From: Palaemon carinicauda
Lineage: Eukaryota; Arthropoda; Malacostraca; Decapoda; Palaemonidae
Direction: 5' to 3'
Assembly: GCF_036898095.1 (NCBI RefSeq)
Contig: NC_090761.1
Location: 41,945,671-42,009,670 of the forward strand
DNA length: 64,000 nucleotides
Position numbers and translations under genes: made by a program. Below the pieces are notes generated by a model, which saw only the letters and a program-made list of their open reading frames with translations, made no database searches and was not told the origin of the DNA. Shown here piece by piece: positions 20,880-30,912 of this stretch (position 1 is the first letter of the stretch; every line of letters starts with the position of its first letter).

Positions 20880-23440
20880 ACTTCTAGTTGAGATTCTGAG
20901 ATATCTAAACTTAATAACTTCCTACCTTGCCCTGCGCATCTTCAAACGTACCAACAATCCGTAAAGTTTGCTTGCACTTAACAGTTGGAGACTATCAAGC
21001 ATCTATCAGTCGGGATCCACGATGTAATCGCTGCTAATGCTGAATTGATAGAAGAGGCGTTGGATCTGATTTTTCTAGAAAATAAAATCTGCGTTGTCAT
21101 CAGGGTTGGATAGAATCTTGATTGAGCAAGTCAAGCGTTGGGAATTCTTTGATCCGGAAATCTGAGAATTGACCCTATCACGCGCCATGTGAGCAAGAAC
21201 TGACCACTGAAACTCACAGGCGGGTCTTCACCCTTGAGGAACATAGAAGTGTCGATCGATGGCTGTCAAGTCACCTTTCATGGACTCCATGGAAGCCTCC
21301 CCGTGGTCATTAAATTGACAGATGAGGGTGACGACACTGATGAAACTGCCTCTGCCTATGGATTCTCCACCTTAATTGTCACAGGATCAGAGTTAGGAAC
21401 CATAGGATCAATGATGATGTGAGACTCCTCCCCCCCTTCATGAGGGAGGACTATATGAATCTCTGATGGATCCCTCTTTCATTTGGAGTACTGATGCTAC
21501 AGATCAAGAACAGAACCAGGGCACAGCAGAAGAGGGAACTGCCGAACGCTTCTTGAACTACTCTTTGAAGGCCAAGTTGCCCCTAACTCTCTTACCCTCC
21601 AAGTGATTAGATGCCATGGTCTGTGTGTTAGGAGAGTGCATTGCATGAGTATCAATCCTTAGACAAAGAAGTGTCTTGCAGGTCATCATGGTCTTTTTGT
21701 CCTTAGACGAGAGACGAGAGCAGTCCCGGGACATCATCTGTCCTGGATCCGTATTGAAAGGATGCATTGGAAGGTCTTGTCACGAATATCCATGTTGCCG
21801 AATGGTGCAAATCCCAAATTAGAGTCACGGTCTTGTTAAAAGAGGCGCAGGATTCCTGTCACTTGGTGTCCTCAGGTTCAGTGCCTTAACACATGGAGTT
21901 TGTACACAGATAGACCAGGCACCTGGTGAGCTGATATGCTGTGACGGTGTATAGAGACCACGATCGTGGACATCATGTGAGTGAAGACTGGTCATTTGGC
22001 GACTGACCACAAAATAAACAAGATTTTTGAGAAGATGAGTGGTGAGGAGAACCATAATCCGTTCCTTCCATGCAACCATGAAGGAGGTTCTCCTAACTCA
22101 GCCAAGCAAGTAGGATCGGAAGTCTCTCGTTCATAAAGGGAAGATAGTCATCATTAAAGGCAAAACTGAGCAGCCACATGAACATCCAGAAGGAAATGTA
22201 GGAGGCAACCAATGTCCTGACTAGCAGTGCTTGTGCACAGTCCAGTGTGACACTGAGCACTGATAACAGTAGGTCACCCATGTACCAAAACACCTTCCTG
22301 GACTGGGTTGAATTTTGGTAATGCACTACTTCTACATGCATGTGGAGAGAGATCAGTTGATGTCCAAGAGACTGGGGCCAAATGGTCCTCATGGATTTTA
22401 GTGACTTTCTTCCTCTTTTCTTGGGGGTGACCAGCATCAAGTCCAAAGGCTCAGAAGAATACACAGGTGTGGAGGAAGGGGACAGTGAGTACAAATGCTT
22501 CGGTTCCTCCTGACCAATCTTCAGATATTGAGGACTACTGAGCTGGTGGTAACAAACTGATAGGGGGGGGGGGCTAATATCCAGGAGCAGGCAACGACTC
22601 GTCAAGGGTCATATCGCTCCTCTGCAGATGGATCAGCTGAGGAGAAGGACACTGCAAGGAAAAAGCATTTGCTAGTGCCTCAAGAAGCTTCTTTGATGGG
22701 GTGCCATTGATACCAAAAGAATGAAACAACTTCTGTAGGTTCAGGGCCTTACAAAAGTCATCATTTAGCAACACAGTAATATGTGTACAGTACTTTGAGA
22801 GAAAGACAGTGGGGTATTACCTTAACTGAGGGAAGGTGATACTTCTGCCATCTTTAAAGCATGCCACAAGGGCAAGCCAGAGTGACCTACTACTTTCTCA
22901 CGAATTCCTCCAGATAACCCAGCCCCAAAGAAATGCGAAGGAGATGCAATTGGCTTCGAACTCATCAAAAACCTACCTTAAACTATTATACATCATCATC
23001 TTTGCTAAATCGGCTTACTGCATAAAAGTTCATGCCTACCCAGTTTGCAGGGGGATGACTGTCAAGTTATGCTGATACAAAGTTGATAATCTAATCATGA
23101 ACCAGTTGCAACTCTAAACACATTTTTAAGGATAAAGCTTCTGCACATGACTCATGAAGTTTCTATGAACAGCAAAAAAGCAAAGCTATGTAATCACATT
23201 TTGGAAAGAGAACAAAACAAAAGACCAAACACCCAAAAGTTGGAAGCAGCAGAGAAGCACGTCCATACTGAATTGCGGCCAAAATCAAAGTGAGGATTGC
23301 TCTACCTGACTGGTGAGTGGCTACACTCCATCTGCCAAAATCTTCTATTTACCTTTTTTAAAAGTTTAAACAGCCACTCTGGCTATGCCGACGTCTTACT
23401 TCTATTAAAGGATGGTGGTTTGTATTTGTGTAGGAAACAA
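20880..23440 (-). mobile_element. 5' fragment of a DIRS-type retrotransposon (copy DB)
   Basis: The right end (about 23350-23440) has the DIRS ITR layout: 'ctggctatgccgacgtctta' followed by 'ggtggtttgtatttgtgtag' and gaaacaa. It resembles the right ends of D1 and D2. Leftwards on the minus strand are ORF1-like frames. No RT, YR or left ITR is present, so this is a truncated copy. The left border is uncertain. Confidence 0.55.
22093..22774 (-). pseudogene. DIRS ORF1 (Gag-like) fragment (copy DB)
   Basis: The 66-codon frame at 22774-22574 contains LQKLFHSFGINGTPSKKLLE, which lines up with LFQLWASLGLKGLPSKEALF of the D1 ORF1 at 34376-33654. The following overlapping frame (170 codons, 22605-22093) has a basic PKKRGRKS stretch near residue 61 and then hydrophobic helices (VFWYMGDLLLSVLS). 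These could be a capsid-like part, but I could not align it. The frames overlap by 32 bp, so a frameshift or a processed junction separates them. Confidence 0.5.
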
Positions 23441-24329
23441 TCTTTATTGACAATAGTTAATATTTCTACAAAATAACAGCTTACCATTTACACGTGACCA
23501 TTTGTTGATATACTGAACAAGTGTCAAATAACATGGGGTAATGTTCAGTGCATCAAGAAGCACCAGCTCAGCAAACCTATCTACCCGCTTGGCTGTACAA
23601 TTTGGAATTTAGCCATAGTTTTTAATTTATTTTGCAAATTGATTCGTATTGCCAGGAGTTTGTTCAGATTCCATATGAGGGTTTGTTACTGTCCAACTGC
23701 CTGTCACAGACTAGCCTCTATTGACCTTAAGCCCAGGAATGAGAGGGTTGGTTGAGGTCAGATATGTAATTTAAAGGACTGTGCTTTGTATATCTATGAT
23801 AAACAAATTAATTCTTATATTTATTTGTTCCTATTCATATAAAAAACTTTCATCTTGTGAAATGTTAAGTTCATTGTCTTTCCTGGGAATATCCTTCCTA
23901 GTTCCATACAGCAGTAAGAAAGAAGATACTAACAACCTCCTTATAGCTCAACATTGGAATGTAGAAGCTGTTAAGGACTCGGCCAGTAATGGTTTAAAAG
24001 GAAACCAGTCATACATCACGGAAAACCAGACACATTCCAGAGAAACGGTTGGTAAGACAGTAACTCAACCTCTAGCATCTTTCTGTGAGGAGCCTTCTTA
24101 TTTACCTGTTTGAAAACCATACAATTGCTCTAGGAACTAAGTTTTAGACAGCCAGACTGACGAAAGGAAGCAGAATGAAGGTAAAATAAGGTACAGCTAG
24201 GGGGCTAACGGAATGCTGCATACCCTTAAGTAATTCCCTACAGTAGACTGCAAAAGGTGCCCTGATGGCATTACCACCCCTTAGAGAACATGGCTAGGAA
24301 AAACACAGAGCTAACAAGTCAGCAAACAT
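23441..24329. other. Spacer between DB and D1, no supported gene
   Basis: It holds a 110-codon plus-strand open frame (23781-24113) without a recognisable domain or splice context. Its C-terminal half is less biased than random (KDSASNGLKGNQSYITENQ), so a decayed coding fragment cannot be excluded. Confidence 0.4.
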
Positions 24330-24532
24330 GACAAATTCGGAGATAATTTGTATTTTTCCTAACCATACAAACCTTAGCTATTTACATAGGGTTTACTTTC
24401 GGCGTAGCTGAAAATGACGAGCCATTAGATTTTAACGAGGGTTAACTACCCCCGCGCTAGTTAGCAAGGGGGTAGGGGAGGGGTAGCTTGCTACCCCTCC
24501 CCCCCCCACACACCGGTGAATTGTCTCACTTA
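24330..24532 (+). repeat. D1 left inverted terminal repeat (3' end of element)
   Basis: It is complementary to 34843-35027 with high identity, including gtttactttcggcgtagctg, tagcttgctacccctcccc and caccggtgaattgtctcact. Confidence 0.92.
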
Positions 24533-24580
24533 ACTTAGAGGTAAGACTTGTCTTGGGGGACAGGGCTGGCGGCCAAATAT

Positions 24581-24684
24581 GTGTAAATAGCTAAGGTTTG
24601 TATGGTTCGGAAAAATACAAATTATCTCCAAATTTATCATTTGTTCCGTAACCGAAATACAAACCATGCTATTTACATAGGGTG
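24581..24684. repeat. D1 internal complementary region
   Basis: The segment 24581-24640 is the reverse complement of the outer left end (tttgtatttttcctaaccat and neighbours). The segment from about 24641 to 24684 is the reverse complement of the outer right end (catggtttgtattttggtta). The join between them reproduces the two element termini placed head to tail. Confidence 0.92.
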
Positions 24685-24961
24685 ACTTACCCCTTAGGAA
24701 GGGTGGAAAGTCCCCAGCCTTACTGGCTTTGGCTTTACCCGGGGACTCAGAATCCGAGTGAGCAGCACTCGAGAAAAAGAGTCCCTGCACCTCACAAGTT
24801 CCTTGCTCTGCAAGGAACGTGTGGCCTACATAAGCTTGTGTGTGGAGGAATAGTGTGTGACTCGTCCTAGGAAGTTGACCTGGAGTCCTTTAGATGGAAT
24901 TCTAGGCTAGGACATTCCCAATACCACCTCGTCAGGGTATGGGAGACGCGACAGTATCAAC

Positions 24962-27778
24962 TTAACCCTGGATAGGTACGGTGGGTCGTTTGCGACCCCG
25001 AGCGTCAAAAAAAAACAGGTTTTTCTCACGTGACTCACCCCTGTGACTGAATTTGTGGGTGATCGACCTGCAGGAGGTGTCTCCCCTACACGCTCTAGTA
25101 GTGTCCAGATGTGCATTGCTGTAGCTGTACTCCTTCCCCGATTTCTGAGACGCGTCGGGGTCGTTCGCGTCCGAGTTTACCCTTCTGAGGTAGTTTGCAT
25201 AATTATCAAAGTTATTACGTATTATGAAATTGTCGTAGAATGGTGCAACTTGTATAGGTTATCAGTTGTGGAAAGTCTTGGTGGATTGTTTGGCTACCAT
25301 GTGCATGTTTTTTTTTTTAGTTAAAATGTCGTTCATCACCACGAGGACCATTTTACCGCGAGTGCCCCTTTTTCATTTTTTTTCATTTTTTTGCCAAGTC
25401 ATTTTTCCGTAAGATATTGCCAAATAGTGTCGTAAAACTTTTGCTTGTTTAGTGTTGGAAAGTGTGTCTAGATGATCTGGCTACCCATGCATGACTTTGT
25501 TTTTGTCAGATACGACGTAGTTATTGGTATATTGGGTATTTAACTGCGGTTACCAATTTCTGTTTTTTTTTCAATATTTGTAAAAATTACTACGTAGTAA
25601 GGAATTGCCGTATATTATTCATTTTTTTTTCATGTTTATGTGTTAGAAAGTGTGCCTTGATGGTTGGGCTAACACGTGCATGTCTTTTTTTTTATCTGAG
25701 ATGTCGTATATTAGAATGTCGGGCATTTTACCGCGAGTGTCCCTTTTTAATTTTTTTTAATTTTTTTGCCAAGTCATTTTTCCGTAAGATATTGCGAAAT
25801 AGTGTCGTAAAACTTTTGCTTTTTTAATGTTGGAAAGTGTGTCTAGATGATCTGGCTACCCATGCGTGATTTTGTTTTTGTCAAATACGACGTAGTTATT
25901 GGTATATTGGGTATTTAACTGCGGTTGCCAATTTCTGTTTTTTTTTTTCAATATTTGTAAAAATTTACTACGTAGTAAGGAATTGCCGTATATTATTGAT
26001 TTTTTTTTCATGTTTATGTGTTAGAAAGTGTGCCTTGATGGTTGGGCTAACACGTGCATGTCTTTTTTTTTTATCTGAGATGCCGTATATTAGAATGTTG
26101 GGCATTTTTCCGCGAGTGCCCCTTTTTATTTGTTTTGCATTTTTTTGCTTAGTCATGTTACCGTAAGGAATTGGCAAGTAGTGTCGCAAAACTTATATTT
26201 TTATAGTGTTGGAAAGTGTTTCTAGATGATCTGGCTACCCATGCCTATTTTTTTTTTAGCCAGATATGGCGTATATATAAGTATGTGTTCGATTTTCCTG
26301 TGATTGCCATTTTTTCGTTTTTTCCCATTTCTTTCAAAATTACTACGTACTAAGGAACTATCACAGAGTAATATTTCATTTATATGTTTATTTGTCGGAA
26401 AATATGCCTTGATGGTTTGCCTAGCACGTGGCTGAAATTTTTTTTTTCTGAAATGCCGTATATTAGAATGGCCATTTTTCCACGAGTGCCCCTTTTTATT
26501 TGTTTTGCATTTTTTTTCTTAGTCATGTTACCGTAAGGAATTGGCAAGTAGTGTCGCAAAACTTATATTTTTATAGTGTTGGAAAGTGTTTTTAGATGAT
26601 CTGGCTACCCATGCCTATCTTTTTTTTAGCCAGATATGGCGTATATATAGGTATGTGTTCGATTTTCTGGTGATTGCCATTTTTTTGTTTTTTCCCAATT
26701 CTTTCAAAATTACTACGTACTAAGGAACTATCACAGAGTAATGATTCCTCTAGATGTTTATTTGTCGGAAAATTTTGTTTACTTTTTTTTTGATTGAATA
26801 TCATCAAATTTTTTTAGCTAAAATATTGTTTTACATTTTTTTTTTTCGATTTTATTTCCCTTCAAAAAAAAATTTTTGGGTCAGAATTTTAATTTTATAG
26901 TCGTAAAATAATCGACAATTATCCAGCAACCCACCATACAATTTTTATGCATATCCAATAATAATTAGATTAGTAAATAACACCTTGAAATTGACATACC
27001 CTTCCTACATTTCAAGTGGCAGATTAGGGAGTCTGAGTCAGTGTGGTTGGCGGCCATTTTGTGGACATATCCGAAGCGTAAGCTGCCCTATCTATATATA
27101 TTCTTGTTCCCTATAGAATTTGTGATATTTTGGTATATTTTTACCTGCATAAATATCATATTATATATTAAATATATGTATTTTTTTATGAAATTTCCAA
27201 GTACTCAAAAAATTACCTTTAGATATGGCCCCTGATATAAATGTAATTTACAAAATAATGAAGATTTTTTTTACATATTTCCATTTTAGGATAACATATG
27301 TTTATTCCCTAAAAAAATTAGCCACTTCCTATTTCATTTGGGTACCCAAAAAAATTCATGAAATTTGGACAATTTTTTTTGGCCAAAAAAAGTTACCCTT
27401 TTTTTCTCATATCAGATCTTCACCTCCATGGGTCTGACTTCATCCAAAATACATCAAGATGTGTCCTAAACATTCAAGAATCAATTCCTAAAAGGATTTG
27501 TGTAGATATGTATAAACTTTTTTTTTATGAATTTTTATGTCAGGTCTTTTTTTTTCTACTTAATTTTTTAAAAAATTTATAATAAATAGTTTTTCTGCAG
27601 ATGAGTAGTATTTATCTTTACAGTTGTTTTAAGCATTCATTGAAGTTTTTTTTGGCAAAAGAAAAAAGGAGGTTACTGCAAAAACTGATTTTTCAAGAAT
27701 TTTTTTTGGCGTCGGGGTCGTTCGCGTCCGAGTATACCCTTAAAGGGGTGTCCGAGGACCGTACCTATCCAGGGTTAA
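24962..27778. mobile_element. piggyBac-like TTAA element, 2.8 kb, non-autonomous, inserted in D1
   Basis: Perfect terminal inverted repeats, ttaaccctggataggtacgg at the left and its complement ending ttaa at 27778, are bounded by TTAA on both sides. TTAA targets and termini starting CCC are typical of piggyBac-superfamily transposons. Subterminal GC-rich words (gtcggggtcgttcgcgtccg) occur near 25153 and again at 27711. The interior is AT-rich satellite (25260-26800) plus other AT-rich DNA; no transposase reading frame is present, so mobilisation would need a helper enzyme. It splits the 3' non-coding part of D1. Confidence 0.85.
25260..26800. repeat. Satellite-like tandem array inside the TTAA element, unit about 375 bp made of two half-units
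   Basis: Units start at the 'cgcgagtg' word near 25357, 25733 and 26110, with the diverged form cacgagtg near 26480. Each unit has two related halves of about 190 bp: one with tggaaagtgtgtctagatga and tctggctacccatgc, the other with agaaagtgtgccttgatggt and gggctaacacgtgc. A further half-unit copy lies at about 25260-25350. This is a dimer-based higher-order repeat. Confidence 0.85.
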
Positions 27779-27974
27779 TACTAGGAACACAAGGGAGCAT
27801 GGTTTACCTGCAGAGGTTGAGGTCAGCTATGCAGAGACCAGGATGCTGCTTTCCCCAAGAGAGGGAAGGATGAAGAAAGAAGTAAGGGCCAGACATACTC
27901 TTTCATTCCCGCAGACTGAGACCGGGTAATAATGCCCTCAACCTTCTGCTACCTGTCCAATAAGGAGCCTGAGG

Positions 27975-29066
27975 TTAGACCAGCTGTTGTGCAGCCACCA
28001 CGGGGCCGATAGAAAAAGTATCGAGGCTCCTGTGGGTCACATCCTGCAGGTAGTAGGCTGTGAAGGTCGTTTGACGCTTCCAGACCCCAGCTTGTAGCAC
28101 CTGCGTCACAGAGACGTTTCTCTTAAAGGCCAGGGACATAGCGATGCCCCTGACGTCGTGTGCTCTAGGGCGACGTGACAGAGGAGGGTCAGGATTCAAG
28201 GCGAGATGGATAACCCTTCGAATCCAGGCCGAGATGGTGTTCTTGGTGACCCTCCTCTTAGTCCTTCCCGTGCTTACGAACAACGCCTGCACGCGGGGAC
28301 GAACTGCAGTTGTTCTCTTCAAGTAACGCCTCAGACTCCTCACTGGGCATAATAGCAGATAGTCTGGGTCACTTGTTACGGAACGGAGACTCGTGACCCT
28401 GAAGGAGTCGAACCGTGGGTCCGGCACTCCAGGGTTCTGAGTCTTGGCAACAAACTCAGGGACGAACGTGAACGTTACCTCCCCCCATCCCCTTGAATGG
28501 GCGATGTCGTATGAGAGACCATGAAGTTCACTAACTCATTTGGCAGAGGCCAACGCGAGTAGGAAAGCCGTTTTCCAAGTCAGGTGGCGATCAGAGGCCT
28601 GGCGTAATGGTTCGAAGGGGGGTCTCTTCAGAGCCCTGAGGACCCGAACCACGTTCCATGGAGGAGGTCTCACTTCCGACTGAGGGCAGGTAAGCTCATA
28701 GCTACGTATGAGTAAAGAGAGTTCTAGCGAGGAAGAAATGTCCACTCCTTTCAGCCTAAAGGCCAGGCTTTAGGCTGAGCGATAGCCTTTCACCGCCGAG
28801 ACCGAAAGGCGCATTTCCTCCCGCAAATACACAAGGAACTCCGCTATTCCTGGAATAGTGGCATCGAGTGGAGAGATACCCCTCCCACGACACCAACCAC
28901 AGAAGACTCTCCACTTCGCCTGGTAGACTCCCGCGGAGGACTTCCGCAGGTGTCGAGACATTCTTTCCGCAACCTGCTGCGAAGAGCCTCTCTCCGTGAG
29001 GAGACGCTGGATAGTCTCCAGGCGTGAAGCCGAAGCGAGGCTACGGTTTTGTGGAAGATGTTGCAA
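27975..29066 (-). pseudogene. DIRS tyrosine recombinase (copy D1)
   Basis: It integrates the element's circular DNA by YR chemistry. The N-terminal core-binding domain (29066-28770) has YQAKWRVFCGWCRGRGISPL, then IAEFLVYL and VKGYRSA. The middle (28745-28536) has LTWKTAFLLALASAK. The catalytic C-terminus (28427-27975) has SLRRYLKRT, the HxxR motif as AHDVRGIAMS, and TAYYLQDV with the tyrosine nucleophile. Defects: the codon after SAK, which should be the first catalytic arginine (R in AKRVSE of D4), is TGA at 28536-28538, and another stop follows GYRSA at about 28768. Apart from the lost arginine, the HxxR and tyrosine motifs are intact. It overlaps the end of the preceding RT/RNase H reading frame. 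Confidence 0.9.
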
Positions 29067-29282
29067 TGTGGTTGTCTGAGTAGCTCATGTCGTGGGGGAA
29101 GTTCTCTCGGAGGTTCCGTTAGGAGTTGCAGAAGGTCCGGGAACCATTGCGAGTGATGCCATAGCGGAGCTATTAAGGTCATAGACAGGTTGACCGATAG
29201 TCTGGTCCTGTTGAGCACCCTTCTCATCAGACAAAACGGTGGGAAGGCGTACACATCGATGTTGTCCCACCATTGTTGGAAG

Positions 29283-30900
29283 TCATCTTGACAGTGTCTT
29301 GGGGTCCGGGACTGGGGAGCAGTACAGAGGCAGCTTGAAATTCAAGGCCGTCGCGAACAGGTCCACTGTCGGGGAACCCCACAAAGTCAGGACTTTGTTG
29401 GCTATCTGAGGATCCAAAAACCACTCAGTACTCACTATCTGTGAAGCTCTGCTCAGACTGTTGGCGAGCACATTCCTCTTGCCAGGAATGAAGCGAGCTG
29501 ATAGGGCTATCGAGTGGACTTCGGACCACCTCAGAATCTCTACTGCAAGATGGGATAGCTGTTGTGAAAAGGTACCTCCCTGCTTGTTGATAGCCACTAC
29601 CGTGGTGTTGTCGCTCATCACCACCACGGAGTGGCCCGCCAGGGTCCGTTGGAACTGTTGAAGGGCTAGATACACGGCCTTCATCTCTAGCAGGTTGATG
29701 TGTGGGTACTTTTCTGATTCTGACCAAAGGCCTGAGACCCTCTGGTTCAGAATGTGGGCCCCCCACCCTTCTTTTGACGCGTCCGAGAACAGTGTCAAAT
29801 CCGCGGGAAGGACGAGAAGATCCACTCCCTTTCGTAGGTTTTCGTCGATCAGCCACCACCGCAGGTCCGCCTGTTCCGTGAGTCCTATAGGGACCAGAGA
29901 GTCCGGGGAATCGGTGCCCTGATTCCACCGGGACTTGAGCCGCCATTGCAGGGATCTCATCCTGAGACGGCCGTTCGGGACCAGGCGGGCCAGGGAGGCT
30001 AGGTGACCTAAAAGACGTAACCATGATTGGGCTGGAAGCTCTTCCCGCCTGAGGAAGGGCTCTGCAACCCTCCTCAGCCTTGCTATCCTGTCGTCTGATG
30101 GAAAGGCTTTGTGGAGATTGGTGCCTAATAACATGCCTAGATATACAAGTCGTTGGGACGGCTGCAGAGAGGACTTCTCGAGATTTACCATGATCCCCAT
30201 ATCTTGGCAAAGTCCCAGAAGCCTGTCTCGGTGTCAAAGAAGGGTCGACTTCGAGTCTGCCAGGATCAGCCAGTTGTCCAGATATCGGAGGAGACGGATG
30301 CCGTTTCTGTGCGCCCACGACGAAATCAGGGTGAACACTCTGGTGAACACCTGAGGTGCTGTGGAGAGACCGAAGCATAGTACCTTGAACTGGTAGGTCT
30401 TGCTGTCTAGGCTGAATCTCAAGTACTTCCTGGAAGACGGATGGATTGGGATCTGGAAGTACGCGTCCTTCAGATCCAGTGTGCACATGAAGTCTTGTGG
30501 TCTCACTGCAAGTCTGACCGTGTCCCCTGTCTCCATGCTGAACGAAGTTTGTTTGACAAACTTGTTCAGAGCTGAGAGATCGATGACGGGTCTCCAGCCT
30601 CCAGATGCCTTCTTTACAAGAAAGAGTCAACTGAAGAAGCCTGGGGAGCCGTCGATGACCTCTTGGTGAGCATCCTTCTTGAGCATGGTCTCGACTTCTG
30701 CCCAAAAGGCTAGCCCCTTTGCCGATCCCATGGCATAGGAGCTCAACGACACTGGATTCGCTGTCAGGGGAGGTTGAGATGTTGTGAATGGGACGCGATA
30801 TCCTTGGCCGATCACAGAGACCGTCCAGGAATCGGCCCCATGTTGCTGCCACCTGTGCACGCAACTTTGTAGGCATCCCCCCACAGGTGAACACGCGGGG
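29283..30900 (-). pseudogene. DIRS reverse transcriptase/RNase H (copy D1)
   Basis: The polymerase copies element RNA into DNA and the RNase H removes the RNA. Motifs in order are GGWRPVIDLSALNKFV near 30580, LDLKDAYFQIPIHP (30536-30234), LCFGLSTAPQVFTRV, then the catalytic box as YLDN in RYLDNWLILA. The usual YxDD has lost its second aspartate. In 30200-29283 come NLEKSSLQPSQ, YLGM, the RNase H start LFSDASKEGWGAH, HINLLEMKAV, VVMSDNTTVVAINKQGG and PGKRNVLANSLSR, then DLFATALNFKLPLYCSPVPD. Stops lie at 30627 (before LFLVKKASGGW) and at 30234 (between STLL and HRDR). The connector MYAFPPFCLMRRVLN follows at 29254. Length and order are normal for DIRS. Confidence 0.92.
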
Positions 30901-30912
30901 GCACTGCCAATC

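Noticed and set aside
27041..27582. Plus-strand frames in the TTAA element as a transposase
   Set aside because: They are rich in Phe, Ile, Tyr and Lys from AT-rich DNA, with no DDD/DDE-type block or C-terminal Cys cluster.
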